DNA of 12,628 bases from Verrucomicrobiota bacterium (GTDB lineage Bacteria > Verrucomicrobiota > Kiritimatiellia > B70-G9), in NCBI GenBank assembly GCA_003641465.1, contig QNAJ01000019.1:1-12628 (forward strand), read 5' to 3'. The notes under the pieces are model-generated. The model made no database searches and was not told where the DNA came from. It saw nothing but the letters and a program-made list of their open reading frames with translations. Numbering within the stretch: the stretch's first letter is position 1; each line of letters opens with the position of its first letter. Both the position numbers and the translations under genes were made by a program. Shown piece by piece: positions 5,874 to 12,628 of this stretch.

Positions 5874-6647
5874 ATGGGCGAGATTCATCCCACTGCCATT
5901 GTTTCGGATAGCGCCCAGCTGGGCGATGACGTCGTCGTGGGGCCGTATGCGGTGATCGGACCGCATGTGGTCCTCGGACAGGGTACCAGGATAATGTCGC
6001 ATGCGGTGGTTGAGGGACACACGCGTATTGGCGAAGGTTGTACCGTGTATCCGTTCGCCAGCATCGGTCAGCGGACGCAGGATTTGAAATATCGAGGGGG
6101 GACCACCTACGTGGAGATAGGTGCGGGAACGACGATTCGCGAGTTTGTGACTGTGAATTCGGCAACGGATGACGGAGGGACAACGCGCATCGGCCGTGGT
6201 TGCCTGCTGATGGCCTATGCGCACGTGGCCCATGATTGCCGCTTGGAAGATGGTGTGATCCTGGCCAACTGCGCTACCCTAGGGGGGCATGTGTTGATTG
6301 AAGAGGGGGCAGTGATCGGTGGATTGTCGGGTGTTCATCAGTTCGTGAGGGTCGGACGCCTCGCAATGGTGGGGGGATGTTCCAAGGTCACGCAGGACAT
6401 TCCGCCGTTCATGTTGGCGGATGGCCACCCGGCGGCGGTACGGGGGATCAATATAGTGGGACTGCAGCGGAAGGGATTTTCCAGAGAGTCCATAAGGCGA
6501 ATCAAGGAGGCACATCGCATCCTTTTCCGTGCGGGGCTACCACTCAGGGAGGCGCTGGAACGTCTGGAGTCCGCTGCAAGCGACAGTGAGGAGGTCGCCC
6601 GCATCTGCAGATTTGTGAGCACATCGGAAAGGGGGATAGCGCGTTGA
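5874..6647 (+). CDS. lpxA: Acyl-[ACP]--UDP-N-acetylglucosamine O-acyltransferase LpxA
   Basis: A 257-residue enzyme catalysing the first step of lipid A synthesis: transfer of a (3R)-hydroxyacyl chain from ACP to the 3-OH of UDP-GlcNAc. Residues 1-190 show the hexapeptide repeats of a left-handed beta helix (for example IHPTAI, VVGPYA, RIGEGC, VILANC). His120 in AYAHVAHDC matches the catalytic His125 of E. coli. The piece VHQFVRVGRLAMVGGCSKVTQD and the C-terminal helical domain starting NIVGLQRKGFSRESI are typical. Gly168 in GGCS aligns by hand with E. coli Gly173, whose small side chain allows a long acyl chain, so a C10 product is less likely. Length is close to the 262 residues of E. coli. 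GAGG lies just before the ATG. Its stop overlaps the gspD start. Together with fabZ it shows that the cell makes lipid A; lpxB, lpxC and lpxD are not in the window. Confidence 0.97.
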   Translation: MGEIHPTAIVSDSAQLGDDVVVGPYAVIGPHVVLGQGTRIMSHAVVEGHTRIGEGCTVYPFASIGQRTQDLKYRGGTTYVEIGAGTTIREFVTVNSATDDGGTTRIGRGCLLMAYAHVAHDCRLEDGVILANCATLGGHVLIEEGAVIGGLSGVHQFVRVGRLAMVGGCSKVTQDIPPFMLADGHPAAVRGINIVGLQRKGFSRESIRRIKEAHRILFRAGLPLREALERLESAASDSEEVARICRFVSTSERGIAR

Positions 6648-8569
6648 AGTTCATGGCGACAGGTCTGTATCTGGCGCTGGGAGGAATGCTGGCACTGGCG
6701 GCCGGCGCACCTGAGGCGGGCGGGGAACGTGTAGTTGAGGTACAAAGGACCGTTGATTTCAACTTTGAGCAGGTAGATATCCGCCTTCTCGCCCGGATCG
6801 TCGCTGAACTCACCGACCGGAAGATTGTGATCGGCGACGGCGTCCAGGGCCAAGTGACCGTTATCAGCCCGGGACGCATCGCCGTTTCGGAGGTCTGGCC
6901 CCTGTTCCTGTCGGCGCTCCGGGCACAGGGATTATCGGTGTATCGTTCCGGAGAAGGGTGGGTGGTGGCACGGGTCGCAGAACCCAAGCAGGTCCTCGGA
7001 CCGATCAGCGAAGGTGGCGGGGGGCTGGAGACCCGGGTGCTTGAGCTGCACAATGTGAATGCGATTGATGTTCAGCGCACACTGCGGCTGCTGGTAGCAG
7101 GGGGTGAGAAGGGATCCGTGATCGCCTTCCCCCCAAGTAATCATCTCATTGTCACTGCCGACTCCGAAACCCTGCAGCGGATTGAGGCGATCCTGGAGCA
7201 GCTTGACCGGCCGGGGGCGGGCCATGTAGCTCAGGTGGTACGGTTAAAGCACGCCTCGGCAGTGGAGCTGGCGGCCGCATTGCGGGAAGTCTCCAAGGGA
7301 GCGGCCGGTTCACGGAACGTCTTTGCAGCGGCGGTAAGAAATGTGGCTGCGGGTGTCGGCGGTATTCCCCCCGGTGTGACTGTGGTACCGGCCAGGCAGG
7401 CTAACAGCCTTGTGGTAGTGGGGCCCCCGGCCGAGGTGCGGGAGCTATGTCGTATCGTGTCATTACTGGACGTGGAGCCGGAAGCGCATCGCGGTCCTTT
7501 GAACGCCATATTCCTGAAGTATCTGTCGGCCGAGGATGCGGCTGCCAGTCTGAAGAAGCTCTTGGAGGGACAGCCCGCCGCGGAGGGGCGGAAAATAGGC
7601 ATTGAGTTCAGCAAGGCGAACAATGCGCTACTGGTACGTGCTGATCCCAAGGATTTCGAGTGGCTCAGAAAGTTGGTTGAGGACCTGGACCGTATGCCGG
7701 AACAGGTCTTGGTGGAAATACTGATCGCTGAGGTGGGGCTGGATCATACTCTGGAACTGGGGGTGGAGTGGTCTACGATAGACTTGCCTGCCGAAGGGCG
7801 CACAACGGTGATCGGAAGAAGCCGACCGGAGGAAGTGGACCGGATCATGGACCTGATCACCGAAGGAATATTTCCCCAGGGGCTCTCTTTGGGCGTGGCC
7901 CGCGGCGTATTCCGGGATTCCACCGGGCGGCTGGTACCCCGCATTCCGTTCCTGCTCAGAGCGTTGGCCGGGGATCGGAACGTGAAGATCCTCTCCAGCG
8001 TTCCTCTCTGGGCCCAGAACAACAGCGAGGCCAGTGTGAGTGTGGTGGAGAATATTCCGGTACTCCGATCCACGATCCAGGGCGGAGCCGGTACTGCACG
8101 GGATGTGATCCAGAACATCGAGCGGGTGGACGTCGGTATCAAGCTCAAGATGATTCCACACGTAAATCCCGATCACGAGATAACCATGGAACTCAACCCG
8201 AGTATTGAGGCGATTATAGATCGCGGCCCTCCCGACATGCCTTTCACGCCGACCATCGCCAAAAGGGAGGTTTCCACTACCGTGACAGTGCCAGACGAGG
8301 CGACCATAGTAATCAGCGGACTGATACGCGAGGACCGTGTCAAGGTTCAATCCAAGGTACCGCTTTTGGGAGACATTCCTGTGCTGGGGACGCTGTTCCG
8401 TCATACCTCGGACAGAGTCAAACAGAGCAATCTGATCATCTTTGTTACCCCGCACATTGTGACCGATCAGGCGCAGGCGCGCAGGATAAGGGAGCAACTG
8501 GAGCAGAAAACCAGTTTGCCGCGGGAGAGGATCCGGTTCGGAGGCGATGCGGGAAAGGCGTGGCCATGA
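6644..8569 (+). CDS. gspD: Type II secretion system secretin GspD
   Basis: A 641-residue outer-membrane secretin, the gated ring through which folded proteins or a pilus leave the periplasm. Residues 1-25 look like a signal peptide without a lipobox. The periplasmic rings follow in order: N0 about 37-112, N1 128-188, N2 194-277 (with a Gly/Ala-rich insertion at about 217-240), N3 284-351. The secretin domain is about 352-612 and includes the family signature VPLLGDIPVLGTLFR at 572-586 and VTPHIV soon after. Only about 25 residues follow, so there is no sign of a long pilotin-binding S domain. The start chosen is TTG at 6644: GGGGG (6631-6635) is 8 nt upstream, while the in-frame ATG at 6653 would be 17 nt away. 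TTG overlaps the lpxA stop as TTGA. The N0-N3 order fits GspD better than PilQ, which carries AMIN domains; a type IV pilus-like role cannot be ruled out. Confidence 0.92.
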   Translation: MKFMATGLYLALGGMLALAAGAPEAGGERVVEVQRTVDFNFEQVDIRLLARIVAELTDRKIVIGDGVQGQVTVISPGRIAVSEVWPLFLSALRAQGLSVYRSGEGWVVARVAEPKQVLGPISEGGGGLETRVLELHNVNAIDVQRTLRLLVAGGEKGSVIAFPPSNHLIVTADSETLQRIEAILEQLDRPGAGHVAQVVRLKHASAVELAAALREVSKGAAGSRNVFAAAVRNVAAGVGGIPPGVTVVPARQANSLVVVGPPAEVRELCRIVSLLDVEPEAHRGPLNAIFLKYLSAEDAAASLKKLLEGQPAAEGRKIGIEFSKANNALLVRADPKDFEWLRKLVEDLDRMPEQVLVEILIAEVGLDHTLELGVEWSTIDLPAEGRTTVIGRSRPEEVDRIMDLITEGIFPQGLSLGVARGVFRDSTGRLVPRIPFLLRALAGDRNVKILSSVPLWAQNNSEASVSVVENIPVLRSTIQGGAGTARDVIQNIERVDVGIKLKMIPHVNPDHEITMELNPSIEAIIDRGPPDMPFTPTIAKREVSTTVTVPDEATIVISGLIREDRVKVQSKVPLLGDIPVLGTLFRHTSDRVKQSNLIIFVTPHIVTDQAQARRIREQLEQKTSLPRERIRFGGDAGKAWP

Positions 8570-10257
8570 ATGCGTCTGAGCTGGTTCTGGCTTCGGGTGC
8601 GGCCACCCGGGATGACCTGGAAAGGATCCGTCGGGAAAGAGGGACGGTTCCCACCGAGTGGGCGGAATTGTGTACTGCTTTGGCGGAGGCGGGAATAGCT
8701 TCCGAGACGCAGATACTGGATGCGGTGGGCCGGGTGTGTTCGCTGAGAACGTTACACAGCATTCCCGACGAAATGCTGGATCCTACACTGGTCGAAGATA
8801 TCCCTCTGGAATGGGCGCGGGAGCATTTGATTCTGCCGGTGCGGATGGATGGTTCGGCAGTGGGTGTACTGGTAGCTGATCCCACCCGGACGGATGCCGC
8901 TCATGATATATCCGTGGTGCTGGGAGTCGAGGCTGAGCCGATTCTGGCTCCCGCCCAGATAGTGCGCAAGGGAATTGAGCGCTGCTACCTGCGCCGGGAA
9001 CGGCGTCCGGCAGATATAGCCGGTCCGGCGGAGTCCGGCAGGCAGCCTGAAGAACGAGTCGGCACGGATATTCTCAGTACGCCGCGCGAGGCGCCGGTCA
9101 CTCAGATGGCCAACCTGATTCTGCTTAATGCGGTTCGCGCGGGTGCTTCGGATATCCACATTCAACCCGCCGAAGGGCGCCTCAGAGTCCGCTACCGCAT
9201 AGACGGGGTACTTTACGAGCAGGAATCTCCGCCCCGCGAGATGGAAGCTGCACTGGTGTCCCGCTTGAAGATCATGGCTGGATTGGACATCGCGGAACGC
9301 AGATTGCCTCAGGATGGTACCGCACGCATAAGAGTGGGGGAACGGGAGTTGGATATTCGGGTGTCGTGCGTTCCGGTAGCCGAGGGAGAAAGAGTCGTCC
9401 TACGTATTCTACACCGGGATGCGGTCCTGCTGCCACTTGACTCGCTGGGAATGCCGCCGGACATCGTAGGCACCTTCCGCAATCTTCTGCATGAACCTCA
9501 GGGAGCAATATGGGTGACCGGGCCTACGGGCAGCGGGAAAACCACTACGCTGTATGCCGCAATGCAGGAATTGGATTGCGCGCATAAGAACGTGATGACC
9601 ATCGAGGATCCTGTGGAGTACCGTCTTCCGGACATTGCCCAGATGTCAGTCAGGCCCAAGATAGGATTGACATTTGCTGCCGGGCTGCGTCACATCCTGC
9701 GGCAGGATCCGGACGTGATTCTGGTCGGGGAAACCCGGGATACCGAAACGGCGGAGATTGCGGTTCGTGCTTCGCTTACCGGACATCTGGTCCTGAGTAC
9801 GTTGCACACGACGGACGCGCCCGGAGCAATAATCAGGCTGATGGACATGGGCGTGCCTCCCTACATGCTCTCCGCCGCGGTGATGGCTGTAATCGCGCAA
9901 CGGCTGGTCCGCAGGCTGTGTGTCGAGTGCCGTGAACCTCACCAGCTTCCGGAGGAGTTGACAGGGCAAATACCGGGCATGCAGCGCCTGAAGACAGCGC
10001 GCACCTATCGTGCGGTCGGCTGTGATGGCTGCCTGGAAGGCTATCGGGGACGGACTGGAATTTTCGAGTTCATGACCGTCACCGAAGAGCTGCGGGAATT
10101 GATCCGGCAGGGAGTCGACCACTCCACTTTGTGGCAGGCTGCCCGGAAGGCAGGGATGAAGACTCTGCTGGAGGACGGCTTGGACAAGGTCGCAGACGGC
10201 ACCACGGACGTTCAGGAGTTACTGCGCTGCATCGGTTACAAGTTCGCCGCTTTGTGA
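8566..10257 (+). CDS. gspE: Type II secretion / pilus assembly ATPase GspE (PilB-like)
   Basis: A 563-residue cytoplasmic hexameric ATPase that powers pseudopilus assembly. Residues about 45-140 form an N-terminal MshEN/T2SSE_N-like domain. The catalytic part (about 175-563) contains SDIHIQP, the Walker A motif GPTGSGKT at 319-326, the Asp-box region TIEDPVEY, the Walker B region LRQDPDVILVGETRD (378-392) and the His-box LSTLHTTDA. Four cysteines, C452, C455, C486 and C489, form the two CxxC pairs of the zinc-binding element typical of GspE. The start is ATG 8566, overlapping the gspD stop as ATGA; AAAGG lies 7 nt upstream. A GTG at 8560 in the same frame would add two residues but has almost no spacing to the ribosome binding site. 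A PilT-like retraction role is unlikely given the N-terminal domain and the zinc element. Confidence 0.95.
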   Translation: MNASELVLASGAATRDDLERIRRERGTVPTEWAELCTALAEAGIASETQILDAVGRVCSLRTLHSIPDEMLDPTLVEDIPLEWAREHLILPVRMDGSAVGVLVADPTRTDAAHDISVVLGVEAEPILAPAQIVRKGIERCYLRRERRPADIAGPAESGRQPEERVGTDILSTPREAPVTQMANLILLNAVRAGASDIHIQPAEGRLRVRYRIDGVLYEQESPPREMEAALVSRLKIMAGLDIAERRLPQDGTARIRVGERELDIRVSCVPVAEGERVVLRILHRDAVLLPLDSLGMPPDIVGTFRNLLHEPQGAIWVTGPTGSGKTTTLYAAMQELDCAHKNVMTIEDPVEYRLPDIAQMSVRPKIGLTFAAGLRHILRQDPDVILVGETRDTETAEIAVRASLTGHLVLSTLHTTDAPGAIIRLMDMGVPPYMLSAAVMAVIAQRLVRRLCVECREPHQLPEELTGQIPGMQRLKTARTYRAVGCDGCLEGYRGRTGIFEFMTVTEELRELIRQGVDHSTLWQAARKAGMKTLLEDGLDKVADGTTDVQELLRCIGYKFAAL

Positions 10258-11447
10258 GGACGTACCGCTATAAAGGCATTACCAGCGCCGGCAGCCCGGC
10301 ACGGGGACTGATCGAAGCGGATAATGCCAAGGATGCCCGGACGCGCTTGCTGAGCAGTGGAATCATAGCTGAGGAACTGGTCCCGCTCGGCTCGCGTGCC
10401 GGATACCGACGTACGAAGATGACGCGTCGGGCCCGTGCCGAACTGTACCGTGGTCTTGCCGATTTGATGAATGCGGGTATGCCTGCAGGCCAAGCGCTGG
10501 CCTCGCTACGCGAAACACTGCCCGACCAGGCGGCCCGGCTCCGTGTCGGGATGGCGCTGGATCGCATCCGTGAGGGGGCCTCCCTGGCTGACGCACTTGC
10601 AGAGGCGGATATCAGCTACGATGAGGCGGAGCGCATCCTGATCGCCGCCGGAGAGAAATCCGGACAACTGGCTGACTTACTCTTACGGACCGCAGGGTAC
10701 CTGGAGCGCGAAGCGGACCTGTACGAACGGGTGAGAACGCTGTGCTTTTATCCGTTGCTGGTGGCGGTCCTGGCCTTTGGAGTGGCGGGATTGATGTTTT
10801 TTGTCGTGCTGCCGCGATTCCTGATGGTGCTTCAGAGGGCGGGCGTCGACTTGCCCGCAGGAACAGAGACCGGCCTTCTAGTGGCCCGGGCGGTGCTTGT
10901 TGTCGTATCCGCGGCAGTGATCCTTGCAGGAGCGTTCACGTTTTGGACCGGCAGAAAAGATGCGCAGGGAAAGGCGTCGGCCGAGCGGCTTCTGCAGAGG
11001 ATACCCATGATCGGGCCGCTGCTGACCTCACGGCATACGGCACGAATGGCGCGCACATTCTCGCTTCTGCTGAAAGGAGGGGTGGATACTGTTCAGGCGC
11101 TGCGGATGTCCATAGAGGCCTCGGGCAGCCGATTGGCGGCGGCAATGAGCGGGCAGGCGGCCGCTGCGGTTGAACATGGAGCAGCGGTCTCCGAGGCGGT
11201 AGGCAATCTGCCCGGCATTGATCAGGCGATCTCGCGATGGTGTCGTATCGGCGAGTCTTCGGGCGATCTGGCCGGGGCACTGGAGAGAGGGGCGGAAGTC
11301 TTCCTGCGAAAATGGATGCGAAATGCCGAACGCATGGTCGCGACGCTGGAGCCGCTTCTGGTCCTGGGAGTAGGTGTTCTGGTGCTCCTGGTCGCGGTGA
11401 ATCTGTTGCTGCCTGTTCTCCGACTGAGCAGAAGTCTCGCATTCTGA
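10254..11447 (+). CDS. gspF: Type II secretion inner-membrane platform protein GspF
   Basis: A 397-residue polytopic inner-membrane protein that links the GspE ATPase to pseudopilus assembly. The N-terminus YRYKGITSAG...GLIEADNAKDARTRL is the usual GspF opening. Two homologous T2SSF units follow, each with a GE-x-SG motif about 200 residues apart: GEKSG at 133-137 and GESSG at 333-337. TM segments are near 165-187, 205-230 and 362-388. The start is GTG 10254, giving the family's normal length; it overlaps the gspE stop as GTGA. The frame stays open upstream, back into gspE, but those residues do not match the family. No ribosome binding site is visible, so translation probably depends on ribosomes finishing gspE. 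It is the last gene of the run; no pseudopilin gene gspG follows. Confidence 0.93.
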   Translation: MRTYRYKGITSAGSPARGLIEADNAKDARTRLLSSGIIAEELVPLGSRAGYRRTKMTRRARAELYRGLADLMNAGMPAGQALASLRETLPDQAARLRVGMALDRIREGASLADALAEADISYDEAERILIAAGEKSGQLADLLLRTAGYLEREADLYERVRTLCFYPLLVAVLAFGVAGLMFFVVLPRFLMVLQRAGVDLPAGTETGLLVARAVLVVVSAAVILAGAFTFWTGRKDAQGKASAERLLQRIPMIGPLLTSRHTARMARTFSLLLKGGVDTVQALRMSIEASGSRLAAAMSGQAAAAVEHGAAVSEAVGNLPGIDQAISRWCRIGESSGDLAGALERGAEVFLRKWMRNAERMVATLEPLLVLGVGVLVLLVAVNLLLPVLRLSRSLAF

Positions 11448-11450
11448 ATC

Positions 11451-11490
11451 GATGGTCCTTGGCGAGGCTCAGGCCGCACGGGACCGCATC
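11451..11490. terminator. Possible two-way hairpin between convergent gspF and glycosyltransferase genes
   Basis: GATGGTCC (11451-11458) can pair with GGACC-GC-ATC (11481-11490), an 8-bp stem with a 2-nt bulge, around a GC-rich loop that holds further GGC/GCC pairing. It fills the 41-nt gap between the two stop codons and overlaps the 3' end of the minus-strand gene. No T-run follows on either strand, so support comes mainly from position. Confidence 0.25.
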
Positions 11491-12628
11491 ATCGGGGCAG
11501 CGCCGGTCCGGTGGAGTAATCATCGGTCGAATCAGCTCGGCGCCAAAGAATGGCGGGATATTCACGTTGCGGAAAGAAGTTGGTGACAATACGGTATCCG
11601 GCCCTCTGCAGGATGGCTTCGGCGTCGGATTCAACAAACGACATGACGTATAATGGCGCGTGTACCCCGAAGAGATCGCCGGGAGCGACCGGTGGACAGG
11701 ATCGGCGCACATAGAAAAGGAACCCTTCGCAGTGCCCGATAAGCCATTCGTCCCGCGGCGTGAGCTTGAGATAGTAAAGCGGGTGGTGCCCGATGATGCG
11801 GTTGATACGTTTGTTGTCGGCCACCTGCCGGGCGCTGTCGGTGTGGGTGTAAGCATGCCAACCGAAAGTGCACAACAAGCTTGCCGCCATCACCATGGCG
11901 ATGGCGGCGGCCACGTAACGGTCTCTTCTTTGCAGCCGGTGGATGACAACCGCTGCGCCGGCTGCCAGCAGGAACATCCCGAATGCCAGCGGTGCGCCTA
12001 CGCGGGAGAAATCACCGGGCTGAAGAATGCCAGCGGCTTCCAGTTGCAGCGTGAGCGTCGTTATCAGGCAGATGAGAAACCCTGCGCTCAGCACCAGCCA
12101 AGGATTGAAGGTGAGCAGCCATCGGCGCCAGCCCGGCAACCGATCGGGGTTACCCTGCCATTCCATGGCGGCGGATGCGATGGTAATGGCAAGCGGTGCC
12201 ACCACGGGCAGGATGTAGCGCTGCTGCTTGGAACTGAAAAAGGACATCGCGACGACGAGTGTCCAGAACCAGAGCCATGATGGTCTCATCATCGGTGACT
12301 GCGGGGGATGTCCGCCAGGTGGCCGTGACACCAGCGCAGCCATGGACCACATTGTCCAGGGGAATATCAGTCCGAAGACCCCTGCGTAGTAGTACCACGG
12401 CTGGCGCTGCTCAATGTTGAATGTAACGTAGTCATAGAAGAGGAGATTCCACGCGTCGGGCAGGCGGACGAAAATGTAGACATACCAGGGTATCACGCAA
12501 AGCAGCGCGATAGACGCCGCCGTCAAGGCTGTTCTTACCAGCGGCATGCCTGCTGTCCCCCGGGAGGTGGCAAGGACGCCGGCGGGTACCAGAAACAGCA
12601 GGAAGGCCACCGGGCCCTTGGCGAGCCA
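11489..12628 (-). CDS. GT39/ArnT-like membrane glycosyltransferase, N-terminal part beyond the window
   Basis: The C-terminal 379 residues of a polytopic glycosyltransferase. The frame stays open to the window edge, and the first visible residues, WLAKGPVAFLLF, match the LAKGP motif found internally in ArnT/PMT-type enzymes, so the GTG at 12610 is not the true start. About eight TM segments are visible, and the piece SFFSSKQQRYILPVVAPLAI resembles the conserved ArnT region around YILP. After the last TM segment lies a soluble domain of about 110 residues, probably periplasmic. Such enzymes move a sugar from a polyprenyl-phosphate carrier to lipid A, protein or another acceptor on the periplasmic face. 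The catalytic first loop with its acidic residues is outside the window, so activity and acceptor cannot be judged. Nearness to lpxA makes a lipid A role possible, but the gene is convergent and need not be linked. Confidence 0.82.
   Translation of the reverse strand, partial: WLAKGPVAFLLFLVPAGVLATSRGTAGMPLVRTALTAASIALLCVIPWYVYIFVRLPDAWNLLFYDYVTFNIEQRQPWYYYAGVFGLIFPWTMWSMAALVSRPPGGHPPQSPMMRPSWLWFWTLVVAMSFFSSKQQRYILPVVAPLAITIASAAMEWQGNPDRLPGWRRWLLTFNPWLVLSAGFLICLITTLTLQLEAAGILQPGDFSRVGAPLAFGMFLLAAGAAVVIHRLQRRDRYVAAAIAMVMAASLLCTFGWHAYTHTDSARQVADNKRINRIIGHHPLYYLKLTPRDEWLIGHCEGFLFYVRRSCPPVAPGDLFGVHAPLYVMSFVESDAEAILQRAGYRIVTNFFPQREYPAILWRRADSTDDYSTGPALPR

Noticed and set aside
7628..8497. 289-residue minus-strand open frame inside gspD
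   Set aside because: It is antisense to the conserved secretin domain, has no recognisable motif and no ribosome binding site of note.
8560..8565. GTG at 8560 as the start of gspE
   Set aside because: It would sit directly against the AAAGG ribosome binding site. ATG 8566 has 7-nt spacing and forms the ATGA overlap seen in the same style at the neighbouring junctions.
10131..10253. Upstream extension of gspF into gspE
   Set aside because: The added 41 residues come from the gspE sequence in another frame and do not match the GspF N-terminus; GTG 10254 gives the normal length.
11660..12280. 206-residue plus-strand open frame opposite the glycosyltransferase
   Set aside because: It mirrors the TM segments of the minus-strand gene, which has clear family motifs; the plus-strand translation is rich in His, Gly and Gln without recognisable domains.

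Overview
The window reads as a chromosomal stretch of a Gram-negative bacterium with a lipid A outer membrane. It carries lpxA and fabZ, a secretin and an outer-membrane-type lipoprotein chaperone. Coding is dense and moderately GC-rich, most genes have GGAGG-like ribosome binding sites, and the tRNA gene encodes its CCA end. The style of the ExbB/ExbD-like set and of LpxA suggests the PVC superphylum (Verrucomicrobiota, Kiritimatiellota or Planctomycetota) or a similar deep lineage. That placement is a weak inference, and no marker gene here fixes the taxon.

Left part (1-2280): the 3' end of a tRNA-Leu(CAG) runs into the window on the + strand. It faces two minus-strand genes: a D-2-hydroxyacid dehydrogenase (2280-1297) and, downstream of it, a lipoprotein SurA/PrsA-like parvulin foldase (1190-117). 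The foldase appears to have its own promoter just after the dehydrogenase stop codon.

Middle (2281-5261): a divergent, near-consensus promoter leads into a three-gene set. The first gene is a four-TM MotA/TolQ/ExbB-type channel protein with an almost 300-residue Ala-rich coiled-coil tail. Two different single-TM ExbD-like proteins follow. The two look paralogous, but only the second keeps the membrane Asp of ExbD; the first has Pro there. This set is the most interesting part of the window: it resembles a proton-driven stator that would use a heterodimeric B subunit.

Right part (5262-11447): a probable promoter precedes a tightly packed run, fabZ-lpxA-gspD-gspE-gspF. The last three junctions are 4-nt start/stop overlaps (TTGA, ATGA, GTGA), so expression is probably coupled. 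FabZ and LpxA act in hydroxyacyl-ACP metabolism and the first step of lipid A synthesis. GspD, GspE and GspF are the outer-membrane secretin, the assembly ATPase and the inner-membrane platform of a type II secretion or type IV pilus-like machine. No pseudopilin or prepilin peptidase gene lies in the window.

Right edge (11489-12628): a convergent minus-strand gene for an ArnT/PMT-like (GT39-type) membrane glycosyltransferase, whose N-terminal part lies beyond the window. Apart from the dehydrogenase and the tRNA, every gene concerns the cell envelope. No CRISPR array, insertion sequence, attachment site, prophage or riboswitch was seen, and no gene-free stretch exceeds 300 bases.
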